In this document: piece after piece, positions 1-8,469 of the stretch
Layout of the letters: each line of letters opens with the position of its first letter
Position numbering within the stretch: position 1 is the first letter of the stretch
Origin: Candidatus Bipolaricaulota bacterium
GTDB lineage: Bacteria; Bipolaricaulota; Bipolaricaulia; UBA7950; UBA9294
Reading direction: 5' to 3'
Assembly (NCBI GenBank): GCA_021129875.1
Contig: JAJOKK010000161.1
Coordinates: 1 to 20,575 of the forward strand
DNA: 20,575 bases
Notes under the pieces: generated by a model
Told to the model about the DNA's origin: nothing
The model's database searches: none
The model's input: the letters and a program-made list of their open reading frames with translations, nothing else
Made by a program: the position numbers and the translations under genes

Positions 1-23
1 CGCCTTGTCTAACCAGCGATCAC

Positions 24-102
24 TTTACCGCAGAGACCGCGGAGAGTTTGCAGGGAACCACAAAACCAAAGATCTCGATGTTGTTTCCTCGGCGGTGAAA
101 GC
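24..102. repeat. Degenerate intergenic repeat, copy A
   Basis: The left arm TTTACCGCAGAG (24-35) is followed about 55 nt later by CGGCGGTGAAAGC (90-102). The same left arm and a nearly identical right arm (CCGCGGTGAAAGC) occur at 1509-1573, on the other side of orr. The arms are partly complementary to each other (ACCGCAGAG against a variant of CTCTGCGGT), so this looks like a decayed palindromic intergenic repeat of the accgcagag...ctctgcggt type seen in many genomes. The interior differs between the copies. Either arm alone could match by chance; the paired arrangement is the evidence. Confidence 0.45.
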
Positions 103-164
103 ATTTACCCAATGCCATCATCGACAAGCTAACAGTAATAGAGCCAACACGGAAGACAGAAGAC

Positions 165-184
165 CGGCTCTGATCGGTCAGCCG
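165..184 (-). terminator. Weak hairpin at the orr stop codon
   Basis: On the minus strand CGGCTGA-CCGA-TCAGAGCCG can form a short stem (CGG/CCG and CTGA/TCAG with a two-base bulge) that includes the orr stop codon. The sequence after it is pyrimidine-rich but has no clean T-run. It is the only stem seen at the end of the ornithine operon. A Rho-independent role is possible but weakly supported. Confidence 0.25.
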
Positions 185-1272
185 TGAGAGGTCTTTGCTG
201 CGTACGTCGACGTGAAGAGGGCGAGGAGGGCCGAATAGCCGGTGACGGTGAAGGAGAGGATCTCCCCGACTTGAGGTGCCTTCTTGGCCGCATGAACATC
301 GAGGATCATATGGTCTGATGAGGCACCGATGATCTCCACCCCGGGCAGGGTCGGGACCAGCCCTGTTGGTACTACATCCTGCCGTCCGACAGCCACGATC
401 GCCCGCAGCCGCTCACCCCGATCGGCAAAGGTGGGAGTATCCCCAAAACTGTCCTTCCCTATCTCCCCCTGCGGGACGGTAGGTTTGATCTTCACCTCGA
501 TCACCTCGGCATCCAAGCGAAAGATATCGACCGCCATCCCAGAAATCAACCGGCCCTCCGTGGCCTCTGTTCCCAGTAGGATCGCTTCGCCGAGCCGTAG
601 GTGGTTGATCCCGACCGGCATCCGTCCCGACTCCATCAGCAGCCAGTTGGCGGAGTTTCCACCGGAGACGAGCGACGGCTCATACCCCAGGACATCCGCC
701 ACACGATCCCTCGCCTCAAGGAGGAGGGTCATGTGTGTGCGATCCGGCTTCACCCCGCCGTAGCAAGCGAGGTTCGTCCCCACTCCTCTGACCATGATCC
801 GCGGCAGCTGCTCTGCGACGCGGGCCAGTTCTGCGACATCGCCGGGCATCGCTCCCTCCCGCAGGTCTCCCACATCGACCATCAGGATCACGCCGTGCAC
901 CTTCCCGGCCGCAGCGGCCGCCCGATCGAGCGCCTGCAGGGTGACCGCTTCGCTGTTCAGGCTGACATCGGCCAATTCGACTACAGCGGCGGCCATACTC
1001 GGCTGCGGCAGACGCAGAAGGACCGTCTCCACACCGAGGTCGAGCGTTCGGATCCGCTTCAGGTTGGCCAGCCGGGAGTCACCAAGACTGGCGATCCCCG
1101 CTTCGACCAGGGCACTGACCACGGCAGGGTGTGAAGCAACACCCTTGGCAACACCGGTCACCTCGATCCCGTGGCGCCGGCAGGCACGGATGATCCGCGT
1201 CGCGTTCGCCTTCAGCTTGGTAAGATCGATCGTCACCCGCGGGCAGTGTGGTTTTTGCCGGTCAGCGATCAT
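178..1272 (-). CDS. orr: Ornithine racemase, PLP-dependent
   Basis: This enzyme would interconvert L- and D-ornithine, supplying the D-isomer to ornithine aminomutase. The 364-residue product belongs to the alanine-racemase-like fold III PLP family; length fits ornithine racemases (about 350). The N-terminal barrel strand VTIDLTKLKANA is followed by VTGVAKGV, where K43 is the expected PLP lysine. Further family-like blocks are MVDVGDLREG, GVGTNLACYGG and VSGGNSANWLL. I chose the ATG at 1272 because AAGGAGGG lies 7 nt upstream; the frame is open 28 codons further but those residues do not look conserved. Unlike the rest of the operon, orr is separated from its upstream neighbour by 311 bp and has repeat fragments on both sides. 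It matches the last pathway gene of the C. sticklandii cluster. The family call is firm; the ornithine assignment rests largely on context. Confidence 0.88.
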   Translation of the reverse strand: MIADRQKPHCPRVTIDLTKLKANATRIIRACRRHGIEVTGVAKGVASHPAVVSALVEAGIASLGDSRLANLKRIRTLDLGVETVLLRLPQPSMAAAVVELADVSLNSEAVTLQALDRAAAAAGKVHGVILMVDVGDLREGAMPGDVAELARVAEQLPRIMVRGVGTNLACYGGVKPDRTHMTLLLEARDRVADVLGYEPSLVSGGNSANWLLMESGRMPVGINHLRLGEAILLGTEATEGRLISGMAVDIFRLDAEVIEVKIKPTVPQGEIGKDSFGDTPTFADRGERLRAIVAVGRQDVVPTGLVPTLPGVEIIGASSDHMILDVHAAKKAPQVGEILSFTVTGYSALLALFTSTYAAKTSHG

Positions 1273-1583
1273 GATCAGTCCCTCCTTGGAGTCAGGCCCA
1301 CCGGCACAGGCCGATATCATGGCTTTCCCATTCCTGCCGGCGTAACAACATAACATCGGCCGTCTAAACGACCGCTTACCTCAGCCTGTTGCGCAAACCC
1401 TTTCTACTGCTCGTCTTCAATCTCCGTTGCAGAGCAAAGCCGGAAACCGGTTACGAAGCAAGGCCGCCTGTCTGCCAGCCAGGGAGGCCACACACTGGTT
1501 CCAAGCATTTTACCGCAGAGGGGGCAAGCATTAAGGTTCCTATTCCACTCTCTGCGTGCTCCGCGGTGAAAGCTTCTGTTGCA
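1273..1583. other. 311-bp gap inside the ornithine operon
   Basis: No convincing gene lies here. The gap separates the mutL-like stop from the orr ribosome-binding site, in an operon whose other junctions are mostly overlapping. It contains repeat copy B (1509-1573). I see no clear minus-strand promoter or terminator, so whether orr is read through from upstream or has its own start is open. Confidence 0.5.
1509..1573. repeat. Degenerate intergenic repeat, copy B
   Basis: TTTACCGCAGAG (1509-1520) repeats the left arm of copy A exactly, and CCGCGGTGAAAGC (1561-1573) repeats its right arm with one change. CTCTGCG (1549-1555) just before the right arm is complementary to the left arm's CGCAGAG, giving an imperfect palindrome. 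Copies A and B lie on either side of orr in the same orientation. Confidence 0.5.
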
Positions 1584-2951
1584 TCAGACCCCGACCGGCA
1601 AGGTTATACCGAAAGACCGGGCCAAGAGCCGCCCTGCGGCGTGCGGATGGGATTGCGCGATGGCGCCGACCGCGGCCATGATGTAGTCACGGTCGATAAG
1701 GACGGCTGCCTCCCTGGGCATGAGGGCCATCGGCCTCTTCCTGCCCATGATCCCCTCCAGGACCTCTTGCCCGCCGGGAAGGCGGGTCAACGGCCCGCCC
1801 GTCCCGATCAACCATCTGACAGCAGTGAGATCCTTCCCCTCGGCGATACTGACCCGCCCGGTTGGGCCGTAGAGATGGCTGGTCCGGCCGACGTGCCGGG
1901 AAATCGCTATCTCCGCCGCCCCTTGCGTCAGCCGCAAGACCAAGCTGCGGGCACGATCATCATCGGGAATCTGTCCCCAATCATCCAAGAGCGGTTCGAC
2001 AGCAAAACCCAGCTCGCGGCCCATCTTCTCCGTTCCCAACTGCCCGGCAAGGTGTCCCGCGTTGATAAAAACGCCCAGGTCGCCTTCCACTGTTCGTTTG
2101 GCAAACGGTTCGGGGGCGACCAGCATCGCGGCGATCTCTTCGGAGCCCTCGGTGACCGAGTGTATGTCAGTCGTCGCTCCACCGACATCGACAACGACCA
2201 GGTCACCGATCAATTCACGGATCAGCCGGGCAGCTTCCATCACCGCCGCCGGGGTGGGGATGATCGTCCCGGTGACCATCTCCCGCACATTGGTCATTCC
2301 GGGCGCCTGTACGATGTGCTCTTCGAAGACCTCCTGGATGACCTTGCGGGTCGGCTCTACGTTCAGTTGATCGATGCGAGGGTAGACGTTATCCACGATA
2401 CAGGTCTTCGGTCCGAGTATCCGCTCTATCTCGTCCCGACACGCGATGTTCCCGCCGTAGACGATCGGGATGTCAAGGCCGAGCCGCGCAAGAAGCCGGG
2501 CGTTGAACAGCGCGGTCTTGCGCTCTCCGTGATCGACCCCCCCGGCCAGGAGGATGATGTTCGGCTTTAGGTCGCGCACCCGCTGCAGATCGTCCGGGGA
2601 GATCTCCCCCACCGTCACCAGCTTGACGATGGCGCCGGCGCCGAGGGCAGCCTCGTTCGCCGCCTTCACGGTCATCTCATAGACCAGACCGTGGACGGTC
2701 ATCTTCAACCCCCCGGCGGCGCTGGAGGTGGCGACCATCTCCTTGGGCTCGATCCCAGAGACGCCCAGCGAGCAAGAGAGCGCGTCTGTTGCGCCAGAGA
2801 GCCCGATCAACACGTCTCCCTCTTCGACTGTGGTCGGGTGGAAGGCTTGACCGAGAAATCGCGGTTCACTTTCGCTTAGCCGGTCGAATGCACTGATAGT
2901 GGTTGTGGTGCTGCCGATCTCAGCGACCAACAGATCTATATGCAATGTCAT
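1584..2951 (-). CDS. MutL/GlmL-like reactivase for ornithine aminomutase
   Basis: The 455-residue protein belongs to the GlmL/MutL family of ASKHA-fold ATPases that accompany adenosylcobalamin-dependent mutases. Visible elements are the N-terminal phosphate loop EIGSTTTTISAF (residues 11-22), a central ILLAGGVDHGER block (about 133-144) and the second phosphate loop VVDVGGATTDIHSV (about 253-266). Length matches the family (about 460). Its ATG directly follows the oraE TAG stop with no spacer, implying translational coupling. By analogy with diol-dehydratase and glutamate-mutase reactivators it probably exchanges damaged cobalamin from OraSE, but biochemical proof for this family is thin, so that role is inferred. 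In the ornithine cluster of C. sticklandii a MutL-like gene occupies the same slot between oraE and orr. Confidence 0.88.
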   Translation of the reverse strand: MTLHIDLLVAEIGSTTTTISAFDRLSESEPRFLGQAFHPTTVEEGDVLIGLSGATDALSCSLGVSGIEPKEMVATSSAAGGLKMTVHGLVYEMTVKAANEAALGAGAIVKLVTVGEISPDDLQRVRDLKPNIILLAGGVDHGERKTALFNARLLARLGLDIPIVYGGNIACRDEIERILGPKTCIVDNVYPRIDQLNVEPTRKVIQEVFEEHIVQAPGMTNVREMVTGTIIPTPAAVMEAARLIRELIGDLVVVDVGGATTDIHSVTEGSEEIAAMLVAPEPFAKRTVEGDLGVFINAGHLAGQLGTEKMGRELGFAVEPLLDDWGQIPDDDRARSLVLRLTQGAAEIAISRHVGRTSHLYGPTGRVSIAEGKDLTAVRWLIGTGGPLTRLPGGQEVLEGIMGRKRPMALMPREAAVLIDRDYIMAAVGAIAQSHPHAAGRLLARSFGITLPVGV

Positions 2952-5156
2952 CTAATCACTTTTTATCTCGCGTCGGCGGCGAACCAGGAATCCAGCTACG
3001 TCTAGACCGGTCGTTCCGCGGCCGAATCCGGCATCTATGCCGCAAGCTTTGGCGATATCGTTCGTTATCTGTGTTCCGCCGCCGACCAGGATGATCCGCT
3101 CGCGGATCCCTTTCTCACGCGCCAGCTGATCGAGCCGGCTCATACCCATCCGATGCACACCGGCATGGGTGATAATCGTACTGATGAGGATAGCATCGGC
3201 CTCAGTCTCGATCGCAGCGTCGATCATCTTCTCCACCGAGATCGAAGTCCCCAGGTAGACGCAGTCAACGCCGTATTTCTCGAGACCGCCGTGCTTGATG
3301 TCGATGATCTCCCGCAGTCCGACTGAGTGCTCATCTTCGCCGATCGTCGCCGCTACCACCCGCAGCGGTTGCGCCAGAATATCGGCGCGTACCTCATCCG
3401 CTGTGATAACCTCTGCTTTTTCAGGTATCACCAGCTCGTCTTCTCTGATCGCCAGATCCAAGGTCCCTTTGACTTCCAGGTAGGACCCCTCGGCCGGGTG
3501 CAGCACGCCCTTATGAATGACCTCGGGATCCTTCAGCCCCATCCGGGCGGCGATCTCCAGTGCGGCGTAAAACGCAGGCTCCTCCGCTGTCGGCAACATA
3601 AGACCGATAGTGACGACACCGTCTCCCTGCCAGATCACCTCAGGTCTGATCGCATCCGCGCCCGCTTCGGACTCGACCTTTGCCAGCCGCTGCTCAACGT
3701 TGTCCTCTGGATCGAGTTCATCGATATAGACGATCTTATCCGGATTGCAGAAGGTGCATCCTCCGATGGGGCTGCACGGGCTGCCTTCGCTCACGGGCAG
3801 GTTGTTGTATCCGAAGTGGTGACAGACCGGGGCAAGATATTCGTCATCGCGAGGGACCACACTCCCCGCACTGATCCCGCCCTCTGGATCCCGGGCGATC
3901 CCGTCTCCGTTGCGGGCGGGAAACTCGCCGGAGTCGACGAAGTGCCCCTGCGCCACCGCCTCGAAGTACCCGCCGGCGTCGTTGATCTCTTCCAGGAAAA
4001 GAACCGCCCGCTCGATAATCTCCCGCTTTCGCGTCCCCAGGGGACCGTCCATCCGCAGCTGGACCATCTCCAGGAGCCCGTCCATCCCGGTCAGCGCCTG
4101 TTTAGCCGTACAGACCGCGGCGATATTATTCTGATGCCAGGGGAGATTCCGTCCTTCATCCGGGGTGATTGTGCTCTGAATGTCGGCCGATGTCAGGCGG
4201 GAGATGAGGAGGTTGAGAACGTGGGCGACCGTTGCTTCTCGTATATCGGATTCGATATACCGGGTGTTCATCTGCGCTCTCATCTTGCAGTCGTAGAAGA
4301 GCTCGCGCACGGCAACGGCATACGGGAGGTCCATCGTCAGCGCAGGGAGCGGCGGCGAAGTTGGCGGCACAGTCGAGAGGGCGATGCGCTCGCGAGGCAT
4401 CCCCACCATCTCCGAGAAACAGGTGTTGATCGCGTGCTGCACCAGAAGCTCCGGCATAACCATCCACGCTTTACGGGCGGTGGCGTTGGCGTTGTGCGCC
4501 CCGTCTATCTGCAGTATCTCCGCCGCGTTCATGATCGTCTTAGCGACCGCGGCGTCCACGAACGACCGCACCATGTTGATGTTCCGGTAGAGCACGTTGT
4601 ACTGCGGATCCTGATGCGCGCCAGCGATCCCTTCTTCGGCAAACAGGACCGCAATCTCCGGCCCGGCCACCCCGCTAACGTACGAATGGAAGTTGAGCGG
4701 CCGGCCGACCTCATCTTCTATCAGGTCGAGCGCCTTGCGCGTAGCACGTAGCTGCTTCCTGGTGATCGGGACCCCTCCGACACCCTCGGGACTTCCCTCG
4801 ATAAGCCCGTCGAAATGGCTCTGCCCGGCGGTGCGGATCACCATCATATGATCGGCACCGTGCCAGGCGGCCATCCTCATCCTACGGATGTCGTCCTCAA
4901 AACGGCCAGAGGCAATCTCCGTGGTGATCACGCAGTCGGGTTGCGGGTCGATCCCCCCGAAGCTGCGCTCAGCCGCCGGCAGAGGGATGCTCTGCTTTAG
5001 CAATGCCGCGATCTCTCGGTAAGGAAAGGCATTCAGACCCTCGCTGTCACCCGTATACGGTGCCCGCCACTGCCACCCCCTCCGCCGGGGTCTATAGTTC
5101 TCAAGATCTTTGAGGATTTCATGGATATCCAGCTTCTCTTCCTTGCGCAGGGTCAT
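2952..5156 (-). CDS. oraE: D-ornithine 4,5-aminomutase, large (B12/PLP) subunit
   Basis: OraE catalyses the adenosylcobalamin- and PLP-dependent 1,2-amino shift from D-ornithine to (2R,4S)-2,4-diaminopentanoate. The 734-residue product is full length: an N-terminal TIM-barrel mutase region (about 1-560) and a C-terminal Rossmann cobalamin domain. The B12 motif is DEHSVG (608-613) with H610 as the cobalt ligand. K621 in IDIKHGG lies 11 residues later, the spacing known for the cobalt-ligating histidine and PLP lysine in OraE (His618/Lys629) and lysine 5,6-aminomutase (His133/Lys144). The C-terminal GTSISVEK and LVGGGTQI blocks complete the domain. Its ATG overlaps the oraS stop in an ATGA, as expected for subunits made together, and its TAG abuts the mutL-like start. 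Confidence 0.96.
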   Translation of the reverse strand: MTLRKEEKLDIHEILKDLENYRPRRRGWQWRAPYTGDSEGLNAFPYREIAALLKQSIPLPAAERSFGGIDPQPDCVITTEIASGRFEDDIRRMRMAAWHGADHMMVIRTAGQSHFDGLIEGSPEGVGGVPITRKQLRATRKALDLIEDEVGRPLNFHSYVSGVAGPEIAVLFAEEGIAGAHQDPQYNVLYRNINMVRSFVDAAVAKTIMNAAEILQIDGAHNANATARKAWMVMPELLVQHAINTCFSEMVGMPRERIALSTVPPTSPPLPALTMDLPYAVAVRELFYDCKMRAQMNTRYIESDIREATVAHVLNLLISRLTSADIQSTITPDEGRNLPWHQNNIAAVCTAKQALTGMDGLLEMVQLRMDGPLGTRKREIIERAVLFLEEINDAGGYFEAVAQGHFVDSGEFPARNGDGIARDPEGGISAGSVVPRDDEYLAPVCHHFGYNNLPVSEGSPCSPIGGCTFCNPDKIVYIDELDPEDNVEQRLAKVESEAGADAIRPEVIWQGDGVVTIGLMLPTAEEPAFYAALEIAARMGLKDPEVIHKGVLHPAEGSYLEVKGTLDLAIREDELVIPEKAEVITADEVRADILAQPLRVVAATIGEDEHSVGLREIIDIKHGGLEKYGVDCVYLGTSISVEKMIDAAIETEADAILISTIITHAGVHRMGMSRLDQLAREKGIRERIILVGGGTQITNDIAKACGIDAGFGRGTTGLDVAGFLVRRRREIKSD

Positions 5157-5554
5157 CCGTCGCCCCCTTTCTCCGCGAACAGCGCGCTCAGTTCTTCATC
5201 CGAGATGCCGCGCAACAGCTCAAGCCCCGCCTCCCGTATAGAGGAAATCCCCCTGGAGGCGGAGATCTTGAGGACTACATGACCGGCCCCCTTCCCAAGG
5301 AGGCCGACGGCAACGATTCGGGAGACCATCTCTTTCGCCTCGATGCTGGAGAAACCCATCCGCAAAAGCACGGACCGCTCAATCGACGGGGTCGTATGTC
5401 CATAGGCCAGATCGATCAATGGTCTGACGATCTCCGTGGTAAGACTCCAAAAACGGGATCTCAGTTCTTCGTCCGACAGACGGGCGAGGCGCTGTCGCCT
5501 CACCGCAAAATCATCATCACGCGGCTTGATGTGCTCACGTTTATTCATGCTCAT
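5153..5554 (-). CDS. oraS: D-ornithine 4,5-aminomutase, small subunit
   Basis: The 133-residue product is the small partner of OraE in the heterodimeric mutase; the family is about 120 residues. Typical blocks are RLARLSDEELRSRFW, LIDLAYGHTTPSIERSVLLRMGF and the C-terminal GLELLRG. GGAGGAGGGAGC lies just upstream of ATG 5554; a second in-frame ATG two codons later is also possible. The gene follows ortB after a 119-bp gap that holds no ORF of note, and it overlaps oraE by 4 nt. The domain is short and diagnostic mainly through its position next to oraE, but the match to the known cluster is complete. Confidence 0.93.
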   Translation of the reverse strand: MSMNKREHIKPRDDDFAVRRQRLARLSDEELRSRFWSLTTEIVRPLIDLAYGHTTPSIERSVLLRMGFSSIEAKEMVSRIVAVGLLGKGAGHVVLKISASRGISSIREAGLELLRGISDEELSALFAEKGGDG

Positions 5555-5673
5555 TCTTCAGCTCCCTCCTCCAATCCGGCCCTTCCGGGTATGAGATTAC
5601 GTTACGCCTCTACGATCGCGTGGGGTGGGTCCGCCTGCCTCTTCCGCCGTGCGCAAAGACAGCGCTTGTCCGT

Positions 5674-7101
5674 TCAGCAGATCGGGAGATCCAGCCGTTT
5701 CAACTCCTCAATCACCAGATCCCTGCTTGCGCGGGTCTCCTCGATCAGAAAAGCTACATCCGCCTGGGTAATCTTGTCCACGCCGGCGCTTCCGACCGCG
5801 TTGCGGACCAGCGACCGGCGCAACCGATCGAGCGGGAAATCCCTCGCCGTAATCTGGGAGTGGTCCTCCGGGATGACGATCGATCTGCCGGGCACGTTCT
5901 CCGCCGGGTCGCCGCGGCGGATGACAATCCCGTTCTCGCGGGCGAAGGTCAGCTGCGCGTTCGAATGCTTCCCCGCCCCGGTATACTCTGTCTCCTGGAC
6001 CACGAGCACCTCATCCCGGTCCATCTCCTGCGCCAGCGCGAAGGCCGCGGTCAGCGAGATGTTCCCTGCCGGTCCCCGCTCCAACCCTTCCAGACGTGCC
6101 AGTAGTTCAGTGGCGTAGAAGACCTCGCCCTGATGGACCAGCACATAGCGATCCATATACCTCAGAGGGCGAGCGGCGTTCCTGGGCACATCGGCCCGAT
6201 CCGGCCAGCCGGCAAAGGGGACGCCGAACCCTGTATGCCCAGTGGTGAATGACTTGCGGTTGAAGTCACGATCGCTCGCCATGTGTAGCCCCTTCAGATC
6301 CACACTCGCCCCTACCACCACGGTCTTTTCGCAGCCGGCCTTGCGCAGGCCGCGCGCCGTGCCAGTGATATTCCCCCCTCCGGCATGCGTCACTACGACC
6401 ATATCCGGTTTGCGACCGCAGTCAGCCACGACCTGCTCGGCCAGCTCGTATCCCAGCGTCTCGATCCCGGCGATGCTGTACGGTGTATAGAGGGATGCAC
6501 TGAAGAAGCCCGTCTCTTCCAACAGCAGGAGCATCACATAGAACAGCTCGGGGCCGACTGTCAGCTGGATCACCTCGGCGCCGTAGGCCTCACACTTCCG
6601 GCCCTTCTCCATGATCTCCGGTTGGCCGACCATCCGGCCGTCGAACAGCTCTTGGACGATTATACACTTCAGGGCCCTCATGCAGGACTGCGAAGCGACC
6701 GCTGCCCCGTAGTTCCCGCTCGTCGCCGAGATAACACCCGGGTACCCCTGTTGCTTGGCCTGGTAGACGCTCACCGCAGCCCTCCGGGCCTTAAAACTCC
6801 CCGATGGATTGGCCGCCTCGTCCTTAACGAATATCCGCGCCCCTTTCCCCGGCCGGGCCAGGGAACGAACCAGCTCGGTTATGTTCCGCAGCTCTAAGAG
6901 GGGCGTGTTTCCCACCCCAGTTTCGGCCTGAACGGTGCGCACCTGGTCCAGGGAAAAGCCGGTCTCATCCATCATCGCTTCGTAATCAAAGGCCAGGCCG
7001 CCGCGTTCGAACTTGGAGTAGTCCATGCCGAGAGCCTGCGACAGGATCTCATTCCTGCGGGCCATAACAGCTGAGTAGGAACTGTCCCGCACCGTTGTCA
7101 T
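5674..7101 (-). CDS. ortB: 2-amino-4-oxopentanoate thiolase, beta (PLP) subunit
   Basis: With OrtA this enzyme cleaves 2-amino-4-oxopentanoate with CoA to acetyl-CoA and alanine. The 475-residue product is a fold II PLP enzyme of the threonine-synthase/cysteine-synthase type: GNTPLLEL (64-71), the PLP lysine K104 in NPSGSFKARRA, ISATSGNYGAAVASQ as the phosphate-side loop, and the glycine-rich VVTHAGGGNITGTARG cofactor loop. Length is as expected for OrtB. AAGGAGG lies 7 nt before the ATG, which overlaps the ortA stop by 4 nt. The fold alone would allow other PLP lyases; the partner gene and operon make the thiolase call. Confidence 0.93.
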   Translation of the reverse strand: MTTVRDSSYSAVMARRNEILSQALGMDYSKFERGGLAFDYEAMMDETGFSLDQVRTVQAETGVGNTPLLELRNITELVRSLARPGKGARIFVKDEAANPSGSFKARRAAVSVYQAKQQGYPGVISATSGNYGAAVASQSCMRALKCIIVQELFDGRMVGQPEIMEKGRKCEAYGAEVIQLTVGPELFYVMLLLLEETGFFSASLYTPYSIAGIETLGYELAEQVVADCGRKPDMVVVTHAGGGNITGTARGLRKAGCEKTVVVGASVDLKGLHMASDRDFNRKSFTTGHTGFGVPFAGWPDRADVPRNAARPLRYMDRYVLVHQGEVFYATELLARLEGLERGPAGNISLTAAFALAQEMDRDEVLVVQETEYTGAGKHSNAQLTFARENGIVIRRGDPAENVPGRSIVIPEDHSQITARDFPLDRLRRSLVRNAVGSAGVDKITQADVAFLIEETRASRDLVIEELKRLDLPIC

Positions 7102-7433
7102 TGCGAAACCTCCTTGTCGCCGGCTGCCGTTCCCCGATCTCGCAGCACCTGTAGCGCCTCTCCCCCCACCGGCAGAAGCTCGGGGATCATCCCCCCGAAG
7201 TCATGGCTGTAGCTGGGCTCGATCGCCACCAGCCGCCCGCTCGCCCGGCGGCCGATCACCGTCTCCACCACCATCTCTTCCCCGATCGCCCCCTCTTGCA
7301 GGGCAAAGCCCTTCACGCGAGAGATCAGTGGTGTGGCCTGCGTGTCTTCCGGCACCTGCGGCGCCCGTTCTCCGACCCGGAGGATGATCCTCTCTATCTG
7401 TACCCAATCGCCGATAGACGCGCGCGGTTCCAT
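7098..7433 (-). CDS. ortA: 2-amino-4-oxopentanoate thiolase, alpha subunit
   Basis: This is the 111-residue small subunit of the PLP-dependent thiolase; known OrtA proteins are about 100 residues. Recognisable parts are GDWVQIERIIL near the N-terminus, a central GFALQEGAIGEEMVVETVIGR segment and the C-terminal PSYSHDFGGMIPELL. I chose ATG 7433 because GAGGAGG precedes it at close spacing; the frame is open back to a TTG at 7466, but that would overlap ord and would put the ribosome-binding site inside the gene. It starts 25 nt after the ord stop and overlaps ortB by an ATGA. The subunit has no well-known catalytic motif, so the assignment rests on similarity and pairing with OrtB. Confidence 0.92.
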   Translation of the reverse strand: MEPRASIGDWVQIERIILRVGERAPQVPEDTQATPLISRVKGFALQEGAIGEEMVVETVIGRRASGRLVAIEPSYSHDFGGMIPELLPVGGEALQVLRDRGTAAGDKEVSQ

Positions 7434-7458
7434 CTTCCCCTCCTCTTTTCCCAACGGT

Positions 7459-8469
7459 CTACGCAAACGCCCTGGGAATCGGCAAGTCAGCCATTGTTGT
7501 CAGACCCGGCTCAGCGTTGATCACCTGCGGGATCATATTGACGGCAAGAGCGATAGTCCCGATCCCCCCTGGTATCTCCGGCTTGATCGCCATGTTGATC
7601 TCGGGCGTCCCTTCGATCCGGATGTAGTCGCCGGTCTCTATACCCTCCTCTCCCGGATGGATCTGTTGCGGATGCTCCAGCGTGATGAGTGGCTCACCAG
7701 CCCTCATGCCGATGCCGACATGCCGGCACCCGGCGACCATCCCGGGGTGCACCTTGACGTACGGTGTCTCGCGGTACGTGTTGGAGATGATCGGCTCTCT
7801 GGTCTGCACAACCTCATCCAACTCCCAGCCCAGGGTATCCGCAATCAGCCCGATCGACTCCGGAAAACCGATGTGGCCGACGATAGTGCCGTTTTCCAAA
7901 CCCTTCTCGAACTCCTCAACCGTCGTCCCCACTCCCTGCGTACGCATGACCGTGCTGCCGAACGGCGACAGGTCGTTCACCCGAGAGGCGTTGATCTTCT
8001 TCACCTCGATGCAGGCCCCGGTCAGCGTAAGGATCAGAGCGTCCAGCACAAATCCGGGGTTAATGCCGGTCCCCAGAACGGTCACCCCACCGGCCCGGGC
8101 AACCTCGTCGATCTTGGCGGTCAGATCAGGGCTTCCCACCTGTGGATAAGCTAGTTCTTCCGCGATGGAGACGATATTTTGCCCGGCGCTCAGTATCTTG
8201 ACGATCTCAGGATACGCCTCTTCGACAAACGATGTCACTGCATGGATTACTACATCCGCGCGTGCAGCCAGGAGTTCGTCCATACTGTTTGTGACGATTA
8301 CGCCCGTCTGCCCATCCAGACCGATCACCTCTGCCAAATCCTTGCCGGCCTTCGCCTCCCGCCGGGCGTACGCACCGACAAGGGAGAGACCCTTCTTGCC
8401 CAACACCATCTTGGCGATCCCGCCGCCCATTGCCCCGAGACCGATGACCGCAACCTTGATATTATTCAC
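7459..8469 (-). CDS. ord: 2,4-diaminopentanoate dehydrogenase
   Basis: Ord oxidatively deaminates (2R,4S)-2,4-diaminopentanoate to 2-amino-4-oxopentanoate with NAD(P)+, releasing ammonia. The 336-residue product opens with the Rossmann dinucleotide loop VAVIGLGAMGGGIA (GxGxxG at residues 10-15). Further family-like blocks are DVVIHAVTSFVEEAYPEI, GTGINPGFVLDAL and the C-terminal AVNMIPQVINAEPGL, as in the dihydrodipicolinate-reductase-like dehydrogenases that include DapDH. I chose GTG 8469, 10 nt after GGAGG; the frame continues 30 codons upstream but that stretch has no family character. It is the first gene of the operon. The upstream 375 bp carry no evident riboswitch. Confidence 0.93.
   Translation of the reverse strand: MNNIKVAVIGLGAMGGGIAKMVLGKKGLSLVGAYARREAKAGKDLAEVIGLDGQTGVIVTNSMDELLAARADVVIHAVTSFVEEAYPEIVKILSAGQNIVSIAEELAYPQVGSPDLTAKIDEVARAGGVTVLGTGINPGFVLDALILTLTGACIEVKKINASRVNDLSPFGSTVMRTQGVGTTVEEFEKGLENGTIVGHIGFPESIGLIADTLGWELDEVVQTREPIISNTYRETPYVKVHPGMVAGCRHVGIGMRAGEPLITLEHPQQIHPGEEGIETGDYIRIEGTPEINMAIKPEIPGGIGTIALAVNMIPQVINAEPGLTTMADLPIPRAFA

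Noticed and set aside
1389..2570. 393-codon open frame on the plus strand
   Set aside because: Antisense to the mutL-like gene over most of its length, with no recognisable domain or ribosome-binding site.
3327..4751. Long 474-codon open frame on the plus strand
   Set aside because: It is antisense to oraE, whose motifs and synteny are certain. The translation is rich in Arg, His and Pro with no domain, typical of a high-GC shadow frame.
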